A stretch of DNA of 47,831 nt from UBA5287 sp041672395 (GTDB lineage Bacteria; Bacteroidota; Bacteroidia; Bacteroidales; Dysgonomonadaceae). The number at the start of each line of letters is the position of its first letter. Position 1 is the first letter of the stretch. The notes below the pieces were generated by a model. It was given only the letters and a program-made list of their open reading frames with translations. It had not been told where the DNA came from and made no database searches. Below are positions 35,246-43,996 of this stretch, piece by piece. The DNA lies in the NCBI GenBank assembly GCA_041672395.1, contig JBAYZS010000014.1, forward strand, positions 1 to 47,831, in the 5' to 3' direction. Both the position numbers and the translations under genes were made by a program.

Positions 35246-36323
35246 AGTTCAGGAAAACCAATCCACCTGGATTGAGTCCTACATTATCAAGTTTGAATTT
35301 AAGTTTCCCACTTTTGTCAAAACAGAAAATATCCCCAGCAGAAACGTAATCAGAAGTATTTACATAAACATCACCGCTAAAAGCGTCAACATAAATCTTA
35401 TAACCGTTTTCAATAACAGTTTCATCTGTAATAAACGTTTCTGAAATCATTTTTTCATTTAAGCAATCATAGACTTTTACTACACTAGGCTTTCCCCATT
35501 CATTCAACAAAATATATGCTTTATCATTGACAACAACAAATTCTGTAGCAACAACATTCTCTATAGTTGTGACTACCCCGGTTACTGGATTGATTTTCTT
35601 AAATGCAGCTGGTTCAGAAGTATAATTTCCGCGAATATTCACATAGATTTCCCCTTGACTGTCGGCATAAACTTTATGAGGATTCATTCCCACTTCAATT
35701 CTCTTTTCCTCTTTAAAGTTCTGTAAATCAATTACTGAAACCGTTTTATCATAATTACCGTTAAGAAAGTTAAGTCCTCCCGAATTAGCAACATACATTT
35801 TATTATTCTTAATACAGATACCTTCAGGATCCTGACCAACAACAAGACTACCATCTATAGAAAGCGATGTAGTGTCAATTCTTGTAACTGAATCATCAAA
35901 AGAAGTAACATAAACTTTTCCACCATAAGCAGTAATGTAGCGTGGTTGTTTAGCCTTTGAATCCGTAGTCTTCATTGGGATCTGTTTCAGTGATTTACCA
36001 TTTTCCGCATTAACAATTTCGATAACACTTGAACCATTAATGACAATATAAATTTTTGAGCCATATTTTAATATGTCGTTTCCCGTATCACCTAATCCTC
36101 TATTGTTAGATGTTTGGAAATAATCCAAGTCTTTGTTATTTGATTTTAGATCAAATAATGCTAATGTGCTGTTATTCTGACCCATTCCTCCCTCTGTAAG
36201 AACAATCAATTTTTTTGTTTGTAATGGAGGAAGTTCCGATACATCAATTATATCTTCAAGATCGGAACAAGAGGCAAAGAATGCCGCGATGAGTAAGATA
36301 AACAAGACGATTTTTTTATTCAT
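35244..36323 (-). CDS. btuG: BtuG-like surface lipoprotein, beta-propeller cobalamin-binding protein
   Basis: A 359-residue lipoprotein (lipobox FASC, Cys19) whose mature N-terminus SDLEDIID is acidic, as in Bacteroidota surface-export signals. The body is a YVTN/YncE-like beta-propeller with repeats such as PRYITAYGGKVYVTSFDDSVTRIDTTSL, GQDPEGICIKNNKMYVANSG and GMNPHKVYADSQGEIYVNIRG. In Bacteroides, BtuG is a surface propeller that caps BtuB and binds B12 very tightly. Position 12 bases after a riboswitch-controlled TonB receptor gene supports that role. The cobalamin ABC transporter is not in the window. Confidence 0.82.
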   Translation of the reverse strand: MNKKIVLFILLIAAFFASCSDLEDIIDVSELPPLQTKKLIVLTEGGMGQNNSTLALFDLKSNNKDLDYFQTSNNRGLGDTGNDILKYGSKIYIVINGSSVIEIVNAENGKSLKQIPMKTTDSKAKQPRYITAYGGKVYVTSFDDSVTRIDTTSLSIDGSLVVGQDPEGICIKNNKMYVANSGGLNFLNGNYDKTVSVIDLQNFKEEKRIEVGMNPHKVYADSQGEIYVNIRGNYTSEPAAFKKINPVTGVVTTIENVVATEFVVVNDKAYILLNEWGKPSVVKVYDCLNEKMISETFITDETVIENGYKIYVDAFSGDVYVNTSDYVSAGDIFCFDKSGKLKFKLDNVGLNPGGLVFLN

Positions 36324-36335
36324 TTTCTTATGTAT

Positions 36336-38375
36336 TTAAAAATTAAAAGATAAAGTAGCTCTATAAGATCGTCCAGGCATCGGGTAGTTTCGAACGATTT
36401 GATAATTCTTATCACTTAAGTTAAGTGCTTCAATGTTAAGAGTCAGTTTGCCTGTTTTTGTGAGAATTGATTTAGAAGCAGAAACGCTATGATCAGCATA
36501 ACCGTTCAATCTATTTTCAACAGTATTTTGAGAAGAGACATATCTTGCACCAGACCAGATTAGAGAATACCCAACATTAAACCAGGGCAATTCCAGTAAA
36601 GCCCTTCCCGAGCCTGAAAGTCGGGGAGTATAAGGGATTTGATGACGATAAATGGAACTTTGCGGATCACTCATATTCAGTGCTTTTTGGTACGTATACG
36701 CACCACTCAGCATCAGGTTCCAATTGTTTGGCAATATAAATGCACTTTCTACAGACAAATCCAAACCGTCAATTTGAACCTCCCCATAGTTTATCATGCT
36801 CCATTCAAACATATTTTTGTTTGGAACAGCAATAATTTTGTTATTCACTTTATTGTGATAACCATCTGCAGTAAATTTCAATAAAGGCATCCATTCTTCA
36901 AAAGATGTTGAATAAGTTATGCCCAAGTTAAACTGATTAGTGTCTTCCGGCTTCAGACTTCTTGTGCCAACAATTGAGTAATAAAGATCATTGAAAGTAG
37001 GTAAGCGGAAGACGTTTTTGTAAAAAGCTCGCACCCTGAGATCAATATCTTCGAAAGGTTTGATTGAAAAACTTACATAAGGAGAAAATCTACTTTTGTT
37101 TAGAGCCGCATCTCCCATTTCCACCGATTCAAAAGTATGTGTATAAAGCAAACTGGCAATCGATAAAAACCTGTTATTCACATATTTCGCTGCTAGGACC
37201 GATTGCGAAGTCAACCGTGTTGGATTGGCAAAATTACGTAAATTAGCAGATATAGTATGATGTGTCACATCAGAAGCTAAAGAAAACGACATGTTCTCAA
37301 AAGCCCTATATAAAGCTGATACAGAACCATATAATTCATGCTGTTTATAGATATTTTCCAATTGACCTTCGGAGTTAAGAAAAGTAGGGTCTAAATAGCG
37401 CACATATCCATAATTATATTTTGCATTTCCCTGCACCGACCATTTTTCCGAAATGCGGTTTTCATAATGAGCCTGGGTGAAAAATGTTTTGTCCCAAAGC
37501 CTTTGTTTTGAAAAGTTATCCGTATTGTAATAGATGGTAGCACCCGGCAAACCCCTTTCCGAACCATAATAATAGAATCGAATATTTCCATTGCTACTAT
37601 CAGAAAAATCACCAAACAAAGCTCCTTCCAAGCGTAAATTCTTTACATCCGTATTTTGTCGGTGTTCCAAAGAAGTGCTATCTTTTCCAGCTGTTCCATA
37701 ATGTAAAATATACGGATATTGACCGTTTGCTGTTGTCCATTCCGCACTAATAGCTGAAGACAGTTTATCATTTATTCTGTAATTTGTTATGATAGAAGGA
37801 TTAAACAAACCAAAAGAGCCGGTTTTAATTGACGCTTTACCAGAAACATTTTTCCCATTCACAAAATCCGGAACATGAGTAACAATATTCAAAAAAGAAG
37901 CAGAAGAAAAGGAACGAGCAGGTTGAAAAATCTGATCATTTTGTCCGTTATTTAGCGAGATCATATTCACATTATCCAATGAAAACCTGCTAATGTCAAT
38001 TTGTCCCGTCTGCACATCACTTACTGTGATACCGTTATAACCAACAGCCGTATGATTTGCCCCAAGACTCCTAACCGAAACAGTTTTGAGTCCGCCAATG
38101 CCACCATAATCTTTCACGTTAACACCCGAAAAATGTTTCACCGCATCCGAGACCTGTAAGGCATTCAGATTTTCTATCGATTGTTGAGAAAGAATCTGCA
38201 TTGGTGAAGTTGAACGAACCTCGTTATCAGAATATTTTTCAGACACAACAACCTCAGGCAATTGATGTAAGCTGTCAATTGAAACATCATAAGAAGATTG
38301 TGCAACAGCCATCTGCATTGTCAACAAAGAGATGACCACGCAAGAAAGCAACGTAAAATTGTTAAAAAACTTCAT
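36336..38375 (-). CDS. btuB: TonB-dependent cobalamin receptor, BtuB-like
   Basis: A 679-residue outer-membrane receptor. A signal peptide ends near MAVAQ; the plug domain spans about 38-160 (PEVVVSEKYSDNEVRSTSPMQILSQ, VSVRSLGANHTAVGYNGITVSD); the rest is a 22-strand-type barrel ending in the aromatic SFNF. Specificity for cobalamin is inferred from the cobalamin riboswitch in its leader and the btuG-like gene 12 bases downstream, not from receptor sequence alone. The pair fits the BtuB-BtuG importer of gut Bacteroidota, powered by TonB. Confidence 0.88.
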   Translation of the reverse strand: MKFFNNFTLLSCVVISLLTMQMAVAQSSYDVSIDSLHQLPEVVVSEKYSDNEVRSTSPMQILSQQSIENLNALQVSDAVKHFSGVNVKDYGGIGGLKTVSVRSLGANHTAVGYNGITVSDVQTGQIDISRFSLDNVNMISLNNGQNDQIFQPARSFSSASFLNIVTHVPDFVNGKNVSGKASIKTGSFGLFNPSIITNYRINDKLSSAISAEWTTANGQYPYILHYGTAGKDSTSLEHRQNTDVKNLRLEGALFGDFSDSSNGNIRFYYYGSERGLPGATIYYNTDNFSKQRLWDKTFFTQAHYENRISEKWSVQGNAKYNYGYVRYLDPTFLNSEGQLENIYKQHELYGSVSALYRAFENMSFSLASDVTHHTISANLRNFANPTRLTSQSVLAAKYVNNRFLSIASLLYTHTFESVEMGDAALNKSRFSPYVSFSIKPFEDIDLRVRAFYKNVFRLPTFNDLYYSIVGTRSLKPEDTNQFNLGITYSTSFEEWMPLLKFTADGYHNKVNNKIIAVPNKNMFEWSMINYGEVQIDGLDLSVESAFILPNNWNLMLSGAYTYQKALNMSDPQSSIYRHQIPYTPRLSGSGRALLELPWFNVGYSLIWSGARYVSSQNTVENRLNGYADHSVSASKSILTKTGKLTLNIEALNLSDKNYQIVRNYPMPGRSYRATLSFNF

Positions 38376-38379
38376 CTAA

Positions 38380-38396
38380 ACCGAATTTATTCCGGT
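38380..38396 (-). promoter_or_regulatory. Hairpin directly before the btuB start, possible expression platform
   Basis: ACCG and CGGT flank an AAT/ATT inner stem with one bulge. The hairpin ends 4 bases before the ATG at 38375, where it could block initiation. It may be the output element of the riboswitch; pairing with the aptamer has not been shown. Confidence 0.4.
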
Positions 38397-38479
38397 GAAG
38401 ACATGAAAAGGAAGCACTAAATTCAGTAAAATATGTTTGCGCATCGTTTTCAAGCTCCATACCCCGAAAGCTATTAACA

Positions 38480-38670
38480 TTACAAAACGATTGGCAGGTC
38501 TTCTGACTTACTTCCGTTATCTGAACGCCTTCCCATCCCTAATTGGGGGACAGTGGCAAAAGGTTTTTGTTCAGCACGTAAACGAAGTTTACAGCAGCGG
38601 GTCTGTTCAGGATTTGCACCTGATTCCCTTTTCATTACTTGTTCCGAAGCCTAAATGGAACTTGTAACAC
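38480..38670 (-). ncRNA. Cobalamin riboswitch
   Basis: The minus strand carries the aptamer landmarks in order: the P1 arm TTACAA near 38662-38667 on the coding side, GGGAATCAGGTGCAAATCCTG, then ACAGACCCGCTGCTGTAA, GCCACTG, GGGAAGGCG, and GTCAGAAGACCTGCC followed by the closing TTGTAA at 38480-38485. This is the classic B12-box arrangement. It lies about 105 bases before the btuB-like start and should reduce expression when adenosylcobalamin is plentiful. Confidence 0.95.
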
Positions 38671-38685
38671 CATCATTTTAGATTG

Positions 38686-38719
38686 CAAAGATATAAATTA
38701 TAATTAATATCCCTACAAA
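38686..38719 (-). promoter_or_regulatory. Promoter of the riboswitch-btuB-btuG unit
   Basis: TTTG (38719 to 38716), a 22-base spacer and TATCTTTG (38693 to 38686). The predicted start near 38680 begins the transcript just ahead of the aptamer. The -33 box is next to the stop codon of the M23 peptidase gene. Confidence 0.65.
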
Positions 38720-38720
38720 T

Positions 38721-40415
38721 TTAATATGTAAACTTATATTGATAAATGGATTTATTACCAGCACCATCCAAAACTGAGAAAACTAGCTCTTGTGGCTGGC
38801 TACTTGGTAATCGCTCGTTGTCAAAAAGATAGGTGTAAACATTTGATTTGGTGTCATGAGTGAACAACGCATATTTTCCATCAATTTCTCCTCTGAATAC
38901 AGCAATACCACTTAAATCATCACTCAATCTGATGCTGATGCGCCTGTTTTTTACCCAATTTTCAGGGGATTGAGGTGCAATGGTCGGTGGAACAGTATCG
39001 ATGGTAATCATATATTTATCGCCTAATTCATTAATTGAGATTTCTACCCCGCCGTTCTCATAAGTCCCGCCTATCCAGCTTCTGCTACCGTTTTCCCCAA
39101 TTTTTACAATCCCATAATTTTGCTTGTTGGTAATTGAATCGGTCGAAATCTTTATCCAGATATTTGCGCCATTATGCAATGGCACAGGTCTGTTGTGTAT
39201 GTGATGCATGTTGGACAAACCATTGTGCATAAGTGTTTTTGAATGAGAATAACAAATATCGCTGTATAAATTGCCGGCAGGAATATTCAACATGAAATCA
39301 ACATCAATATATGAATTATTGAAATTCCAATTCATATAATTATTGCAATTATCAATTTGAGGGATTGGCTGTTTCTTGCCTTTCACAATAAATGAGTAGG
39401 TGAGGGTGTTGCCGTAATCATCCTCCAATTCATAACGCATCCGATAGTTTCGCTCTTCATTTATATTGATATATCCATTGTTTACTGTTTTGTAAAGTTG
39501 GAGTGTGTTGCCGGGTTCAACAAACGACTTCATAATAAATGAATCATTTATCCGCCAATCCTCAAAATCGATGTAAGAATTCAACATACGTGTCTTGTCA
39601 AACGAAAACTTATTCATTGAACTGCTAAACACTTCTTCTTCATCAACATACAATCTTACATTCTTTACTCCATATATGTTTCCCTGACCATTCATTTTGT
39701 CGTATGCTTTAACACCAACGCCAATCCTGCCCCACGCTTCAATTGTTCTGCTCAAAGCAAGCGGTACACCCACATTGTTTTTACCAACATTAAGTCTTAC
39801 AGGATTATTGCCACCATTAACAGCTCCTTTTCCGCTGACAGGATAAAATGCAATTCCTCTTAAATCAGGCTTTTGGGTATCAGGTATACGACTCAAAAAA
39901 TTAAGGGGATTCAAAGGGTGTTCGGATTTTGTGTCTCGAATTTCAAAATGAAGATGTGGACCGCCTGATCCACCTGTGTTGCCGCTCAAAGCAATTTGCT
40001 CTCCTTTTTTTACAGGCATTTCTCCGGGTTGAAGATCCAAATTCAACTGAAATCGCTCATATTCATATTGTTTCGTCTTTACATAATCGGCAATCTTTTT
40101 CGAAAAACTGTTGAGATGTGCATAAACACTGGTATACCCTGTTGGATGATTAATGTAAAGTGCCAAACCATAACCTCCCGGCGAAACACTGATGCGAGAA
40201 ACATATCCATCATCAATAGTGTAAACGGGTTTATTGATAACTTGCTGGGTTTTGAAATCAATACCAGAATGAAAGTGATTGTTTCTTAATTCTCCAAAAT
40301 TGGCACTGAGTGCCGGAGTTAGTTTGAGTGGGTAATTATAATTTTGAGAGTAAGATGCTAATGTAAAAAGGGTGATGAGGAATAATAGTACTGTTCTTTG
40401 TTTATTTAATTTCAT
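38721..40415 (-). CDS. M23 (LytM-type) metallopeptidase, exported
   Basis: A 564-residue exported protein with a signal peptide ending near ASYSQ. The LytM zinc site is complete: His49 and Asp53 in HFHSGIDFK, and His154 and His156 in PHLHFEI. The remaining 400 residues are beta-rich with no recognised domain and probably place the enzyme at the cell wall. M23 enzymes cut peptidoglycan cross-links, although some family members only activate amidases; a full zinc site argues for activity here. It starts 22 bases after coaBC and is probably co-transcribed with it. Confidence 0.88.
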   Translation of the reverse strand: MKLNKQRTVLLFLITLFTLASYSQNYNYPLKLTPALSANFGELRNNHFHSGIDFKTQQVINKPVYTIDDGYVSRISVSPGGYGLALYINHPTGYTSVYAHLNSFSKKIADYVKTKQYEYERFQLNLDLQPGEMPVKKGEQIALSGNTGGSGGPHLHFEIRDTKSEHPLNPLNFLSRIPDTQKPDLRGIAFYPVSGKGAVNGGNNPVRLNVGKNNVGVPLALSRTIEAWGRIGVGVKAYDKMNGQGNIYGVKNVRLYVDEEEVFSSSMNKFSFDKTRMLNSYIDFEDWRINDSFIMKSFVEPGNTLQLYKTVNNGYININEERNYRMRYELEDDYGNTLTYSFIVKGKKQPIPQIDNCNNYMNWNFNNSYIDVDFMLNIPAGNLYSDICYSHSKTLMHNGLSNMHHIHNRPVPLHNGANIWIKISTDSITNKQNYGIVKIGENGSRSWIGGTYENGGVEISINELGDKYMITIDTVPPTIAPQSPENWVKNRRISIRLSDDLSGIAVFRGEIDGKYALFTHDTKSNVYTYLFDNERLPSSQPQELVFSVLDGAGNKSIYQYKFTY

Positions 40416-40437
40416 TTATATCTGTTGTCTTTGAAGA

Positions 40438-41634
40438 TTAACCAAAGGCAAAATCGATAATATCTTTGGATACCTCTTTCTTAGTTTTCAGCGCAAAAGA
40501 TTGTTTTCTTCCTTCTGCTGATAAAATGGTTATTTTATTGGTATCATAACCGAAACCTGCACCAGTATCTTTCAAAGAATTGAGAACAATGAAATCGAGA
40601 TTCTTTTTTGTCATTTTCTTTTGTGCATTTTCCTCTTCATCATTGGTTTCCAGTGCAAAACCAATCATCTTTTGACCTGGTTTTTTCTGATTTCCTAATG
40701 CTGCGGCAATATCTGGATTTGGAACAAGCGTAATCGTTAAATTGTCTGTTTCCGTTCTTTTTATCTTTTCGTAAGTAGCGACTTTTGGCCTGTAATCAGC
40801 TACGGCAGCCGAGAGGATAGCAATATCTACTTCAGGGAAATATTCCAAGGCTGCATCATACATCTCTTGTGCCGATTCCACGTCAATCCGTTTGATGTTG
40901 GGATGTGAAATGGTTTGAGAGGTGGGACCGGAAATCAAAATAACTTCCGCTCCTCGTTCTGCACATTCATTAGCTAATGCAAATCCCATCTTGCCGGTTG
41001 AGAAATTGCCTATAAAACGCACAGGATCAAGTCTTTCGTAGGTTGGACCCGCCGTAATCAGTACTTTTTTTTTATCGAGAATATTATCTGTTTCAAAGAA
41101 CTTCTCTAAAATGTCAACAATCTTCTCAGGGTCTTCCATCCTGCCTTTTCCTTCAAGATGACTGGCTAGCTCTCCGGTTGTTGGCTCAATAATATGCACA
41201 CCATGCGATTTGAGTGTTTCCAGATTTTGCTGAGTAGTAATGTGGGCAAACATGTCCAAATCCATTGCGGGTGCTGCAAAAATAGGTGCCTTCATCGACA
41301 AATAGGTGGTGATAAGCATGTTGTCGGCAATACCAACTGCCATTTTACCAATGGTGGAGGCAGTTGCTGGGGCAATAAGCATCGCATCTGCCCATAATCC
41401 CAGTTCTACATGGCTGTTCCACGTTCCGTCTTTTGAGGCAAAGAACTCGCTGATTACTGGTTTCCCTGATAGGGTGGAAAGGGTGAGGGGGGTAATAAAT
41501 TCTTTCCCTGATGGTGTCATCACTACCTGAACTTCAGCGCCTTTCTTTATCAATAACCTGGTAATCAGTGCCGATTTATATGCGGCAATGCTTCCGGTAA
41601 CGCCCAAAACAATATGCTTGCCTTTTAATGACAT
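40438..41634 (-). CDS. coaBC: Bifunctional phosphopantothenoylcysteine decarboxylase / phosphopantothenate-cysteine ligase
   Basis: A 398-residue fusion enzyme of coenzyme A synthesis. The N-terminal flavoprotein half (CoaC) shows LGVTGSIAAYKS, the SHVELGLWAD block and APATASTIGKMA; the C-terminal half (CoaB) shows ITAGPTYERLDPVRFIGNFSTGKMG and AAVADYRP. The CoaC motif usually written PxMNxxM reads PAMDLDM here, with Asp for Asn. I believe this is the usual form in the Bacteroidota, but I cannot check it. A promoter with -7 box TATATTTG is at 41661. Confidence 0.94.
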   Translation of the reverse strand: MSLKGKHIVLGVTGSIAAYKSALITRLLIKKGAEVQVVMTPSGKEFITPLTLSTLSGKPVISEFFASKDGTWNSHVELGLWADAMLIAPATASTIGKMAVGIADNMLITTYLSMKAPIFAAPAMDLDMFAHITTQQNLETLKSHGVHIIEPTTGELASHLEGKGRMEDPEKIVDILEKFFETDNILDKKKVLITAGPTYERLDPVRFIGNFSTGKMGFALANECAERGAEVILISGPTSQTISHPNIKRIDVESAQEMYDAALEYFPEVDIAILSAAVADYRPKVATYEKIKRTETDNLTITLVPNPDIAAALGNQKKPGQKMIGFALETNDEEENAQKKMTKKNLDFIVLNSLKDTGAGFGYDTNKITILSAEGRKQSFALKTKKEVSKDIIDFAFG

Positions 41635-41660
41635 ACTTGGTTTTTGTTATGATTGAATTA

Positions 41661-41668
41661 CAAATATA
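41661..41668 (-). promoter_or_regulatory. Candidate -7 box for coaBC
   Basis: TATATTTG on the minus strand, a full TAnnTTTG match. A TTTG lies 24 bases upstream, a longer spacer than usual. The predicted leader is about 20 bases. It separates coaBC from the ars operon. Confidence 0.5.
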
Positions 41669-41697
41669 ACGATTTAATTTAAAAGACTGCAGCAAAA

Positions 41698-42750
41698 CTA
41701 TACATTCAAATGTCTAGGAGTGTAATATTTCTTCCGAAGTCTTTGTGCTACATTCACTAATAAAATTAGAACGGGCACTTCAACTAACGGACCTACGACT
41801 CCGGCAAACGCTTGTCCGCTATGTAATCCGAATACGCCAATGGCGACAGCAATAGCTAGTTCAAAATTATTTCCCGATGCAGTAAATGAAATGGAGGCAT
41901 TAACGTCATATGGAGTTTTCAATGCTTTTGATGTGAAAAAACTCAGGAAAAACATTACTACAAAATAGATGATAAGCGGAATAGCAATTCTAACTACGTC
42001 CATAGGAATCTGTACAATAAGTTCACCTTTCAGACTGAACATCAATATAATAGTAAATAAAAGTGCAATAAGTGTCAGAGGTGAAATGGCTGGTATAAAT
42101 TTATGCTGATACCAGTCTACTCCCTTGGCCTTAACTAATATTAGTCTGCTTAAAATTCCCATCAAAAAGGGAATCCCTAAATATATCAATACTGTTTTTG
42201 CAATTGTTCCAATGGAAATATCAACTATCGCTCCTTCAAATCCGAAAAATGGCGGCAGTACAGTGATAAATATCCAGGCATAAAAACTATAAAAGAAGAC
42301 TTGAAAAATACTGTTCAGGGCAACTAAACCTGCGCCATATTCGCTGTTCCCATCTGCTAAATCATTCCATACCAACACCATGGCAATGCATCGTGCTAAA
42401 CCGATAAGAATTACGCCGACCATATATTCCGGGTAATCGCGAAGAAAGATTATTGCTAACAGAAACATCAATACTGGACCTACTATCCAATTGAGTACCA
42501 ATGAAATTGATAATACTTTTACGTTCTTGAAAACTTTCGGTAATAATTTATAATCTACTTTTGCTAATGGTGGATACATCATCAAAATCAAACCTATTGC
42601 TAATGGTATATTTGTTGTTCCGCGGGTCATCGAATTAATGTGATTTGCGGCTGAAGGAACAAAATATCCAATTGCAACGCCAATCCCCATTGCTAAAAAT
42701 ATCCACAAAGTGAGATACTTATCCAGAAAACTCATCTTCTTCTTATTCAT
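41698..42750 (-). CDS. acr3: Arsenite efflux permease, Acr3 family
   Basis: A 350-residue inner-membrane protein with about ten hydrophobic segments. LIGLARCIAMVLVWNDLADGN holds the Cys that is essential in characterised Acr3 proteins; the SFTASGNNFELAIAVAIGVFG block is also diagnostic. It exports As(III), here probably energised by ArsA. It is the last gene of the operon and overlaps the arsC stop by 8 bases; a second ATG at 42735 would avoid the overlap. Confidence 0.94.
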   Translation of the reverse strand: MNKKKMSFLDKYLTLWIFLAMGIGVAIGYFVPSAANHINSMTRGTTNIPLAIGLILMMYPPLAKVDYKLLPKVFKNVKVLSISLVLNWIVGPVLMFLLAIIFLRDYPEYMVGVILIGLARCIAMVLVWNDLADGNSEYGAGLVALNSIFQVFFYSFYAWIFITVLPPFFGFEGAIVDISIGTIAKTVLIYLGIPFLMGILSRLILVKAKGVDWYQHKFIPAISPLTLIALLFTIILMFSLKGELIVQIPMDVVRIAIPLIIYFVVMFFLSFFTSKALKTPYDVNASISFTASGNNFELAIAVAIGVFGLHSGQAFAGVVGPLVEVPVLILLVNVAQRLRKKYYTPRHLNV

Positions 42751-43177
42751 TGTCTGTCTTCAATTTTGTGATATACAGGTTATAAAATGCTTCTTTAATC
42801 TCATCCCTAACTCTATGGTATTCACTGTCAATGAATTCTGGAGTGCCAATCGCGTCTGACGGGTCGTCAAAACCTATGTGCAAGCGATGTTTTACTTTTC
42901 CTGTGAAGGTGGGACAGTTTTCATTTGCTCCACCGCAAACGGTTATAACATAATCCCATGTATCGTTTATATATTTTTCTACGCTGTCTGATGTGTGATG
43001 TGATATGTCCACACCGACTTCTTTCATCACTTCTACTGCTTTCTGATTTAATTTTCCACTGGCATTGGTGCCGGCTGAATATACTTCCAGATTTGTATCA
43101 AATGATTGTAAAAAACCGTGCGCCATTTGGCTGCGACAACTATTGCCTGTGCATAAGATCAATATTTTTTTATTCAT
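42743..43177 (-). CDS. arsC: Arsenate reductase, thioredoxin-coupled low-molecular-weight phosphatase type
   Basis: A 144-residue enzyme that reduces arsenate to arsenite. The phosphatase-like loop CTGNSCRS starts at Cys9 with Arg15; redox cysteines Cys81 and Cys88 are in VCGGANENCP, the arrangement of S. aureus-type ArsC that uses thioredoxin. The DPSDA motif supplies the catalytic Asp. It starts 7 bases after arsM. Confidence 0.93.
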   Translation of the reverse strand: MNKKILILCTGNSCRSQMAHGFLQSFDTNLEVYSAGTNASGKLNQKAVEVMKEVGVDISHHTSDSVEKYINDTWDYVITVCGGANENCPTFTGKVKHRLHIGFDDPSDAIGTPEFIDSEYHRVRDEIKEAFYNLYITKLKTDNE

Positions 43178-43184
43178 AGTGTAT

Positions 43185-43988
43185 TTATGCTTTTTGTCCT
43201 GTAACTGTTATCGAGAAAATTCCGGGTTTATTTATCTTATCGTAATTGTTTGAAGGATCATTTTCTAAATATTTTGAAAGAAATTCATCGGGTAGGGTGA
43301 TTTCTTTCGATTTTACAATCTCTATTTGTTCAAATCCTGCATTGCTTATTTCTGATAAATATTGTTCTTTTGTAATTGCTCCGGAAATACAACCGGTGTA
43401 TAATTCTGCTACTTCAATTAACGATTGTGGTAAATCTTTTTCTAAAACTACATCGGAGATGCAAAAGTGACCTCCGGATTTTAGTACACGATGGATTTCA
43501 TGAAATATCTTTTCTTTGGAGGGTAGCAAATTGAGAACGCAATTACTTATTACTACATCAATTGACATGCTTTCAACTGGCATATTGTCAATGTCTCCTT
43601 CACAAAATTCTACATTATTAAAGCCTCTTTTCTCTGCATTGTCACGTGCTTTAGAAACCATGGCTGGAGTGAAATCTATCCCAATGACTTTACCTGATTC
43701 GCCGACTTCAGCGCGGGCGACAAAACAATCGTTCCCTGCACCGGACCCTAGATCAAGAACGGTGTCGCCTTTTTTTATTTTTGCAAATTGTACGGGTAGC
43801 CCACAACCAAGATTCAAATCGGCTTCTGCCACATATCCTTCTAATGTGCTATAATCTTCACTCATTGAACTTTGACTGTCTGTAGAACAGCAACATTCTG
43901 ATGAGCAGCAAGATGGATCTTTCTTTAGTAAAGCAATTTCTCCATATTTTTGCTTTACCATCTGCTTAATTTTATGTTCTTTTGCCAT
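43185..43988 (-). CDS. arsM: Arsenite methyltransferase
   Basis: A SAM-dependent methyltransferase of about 267 residues that methylates As(III). SAM motif I is VLDLGSGAGNDCFVA. As(III)-binding cysteines fit the conserved sites in NLGCGLP, ISNCVLNLLP and LYTGCISGAI. A cysteine cluster CCSSECCCS sits near residue 30. An ATG at 44012 would overlap arsA by 16 bases; MAKEHKIKQMVKQKYG at 43988 is the better start, 8 bases after arsA. Products are methylated, partly volatile arsenicals. Confidence 0.92.
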   Translation of the reverse strand: MAKEHKIKQMVKQKYGEIALLKKDPSCCSSECCCSTDSQSSMSEDYSTLEGYVAEADLNLGCGLPVQFAKIKKGDTVLDLGSGAGNDCFVARAEVGESGKVIGIDFTPAMVSKARDNAEKRGFNNVEFCEGDIDNMPVESMSIDVVISNCVLNLLPSKEKIFHEIHRVLKSGGHFCISDVVLEKDLPQSLIEVAELYTGCISGAITKEQYLSEISNAGFEQIEIVKSKEITLPDEFLSKYLENDPSNNYDKINKPGIFSITVTGQKA

Positions 43989-43996
43989 ACTTTTAA

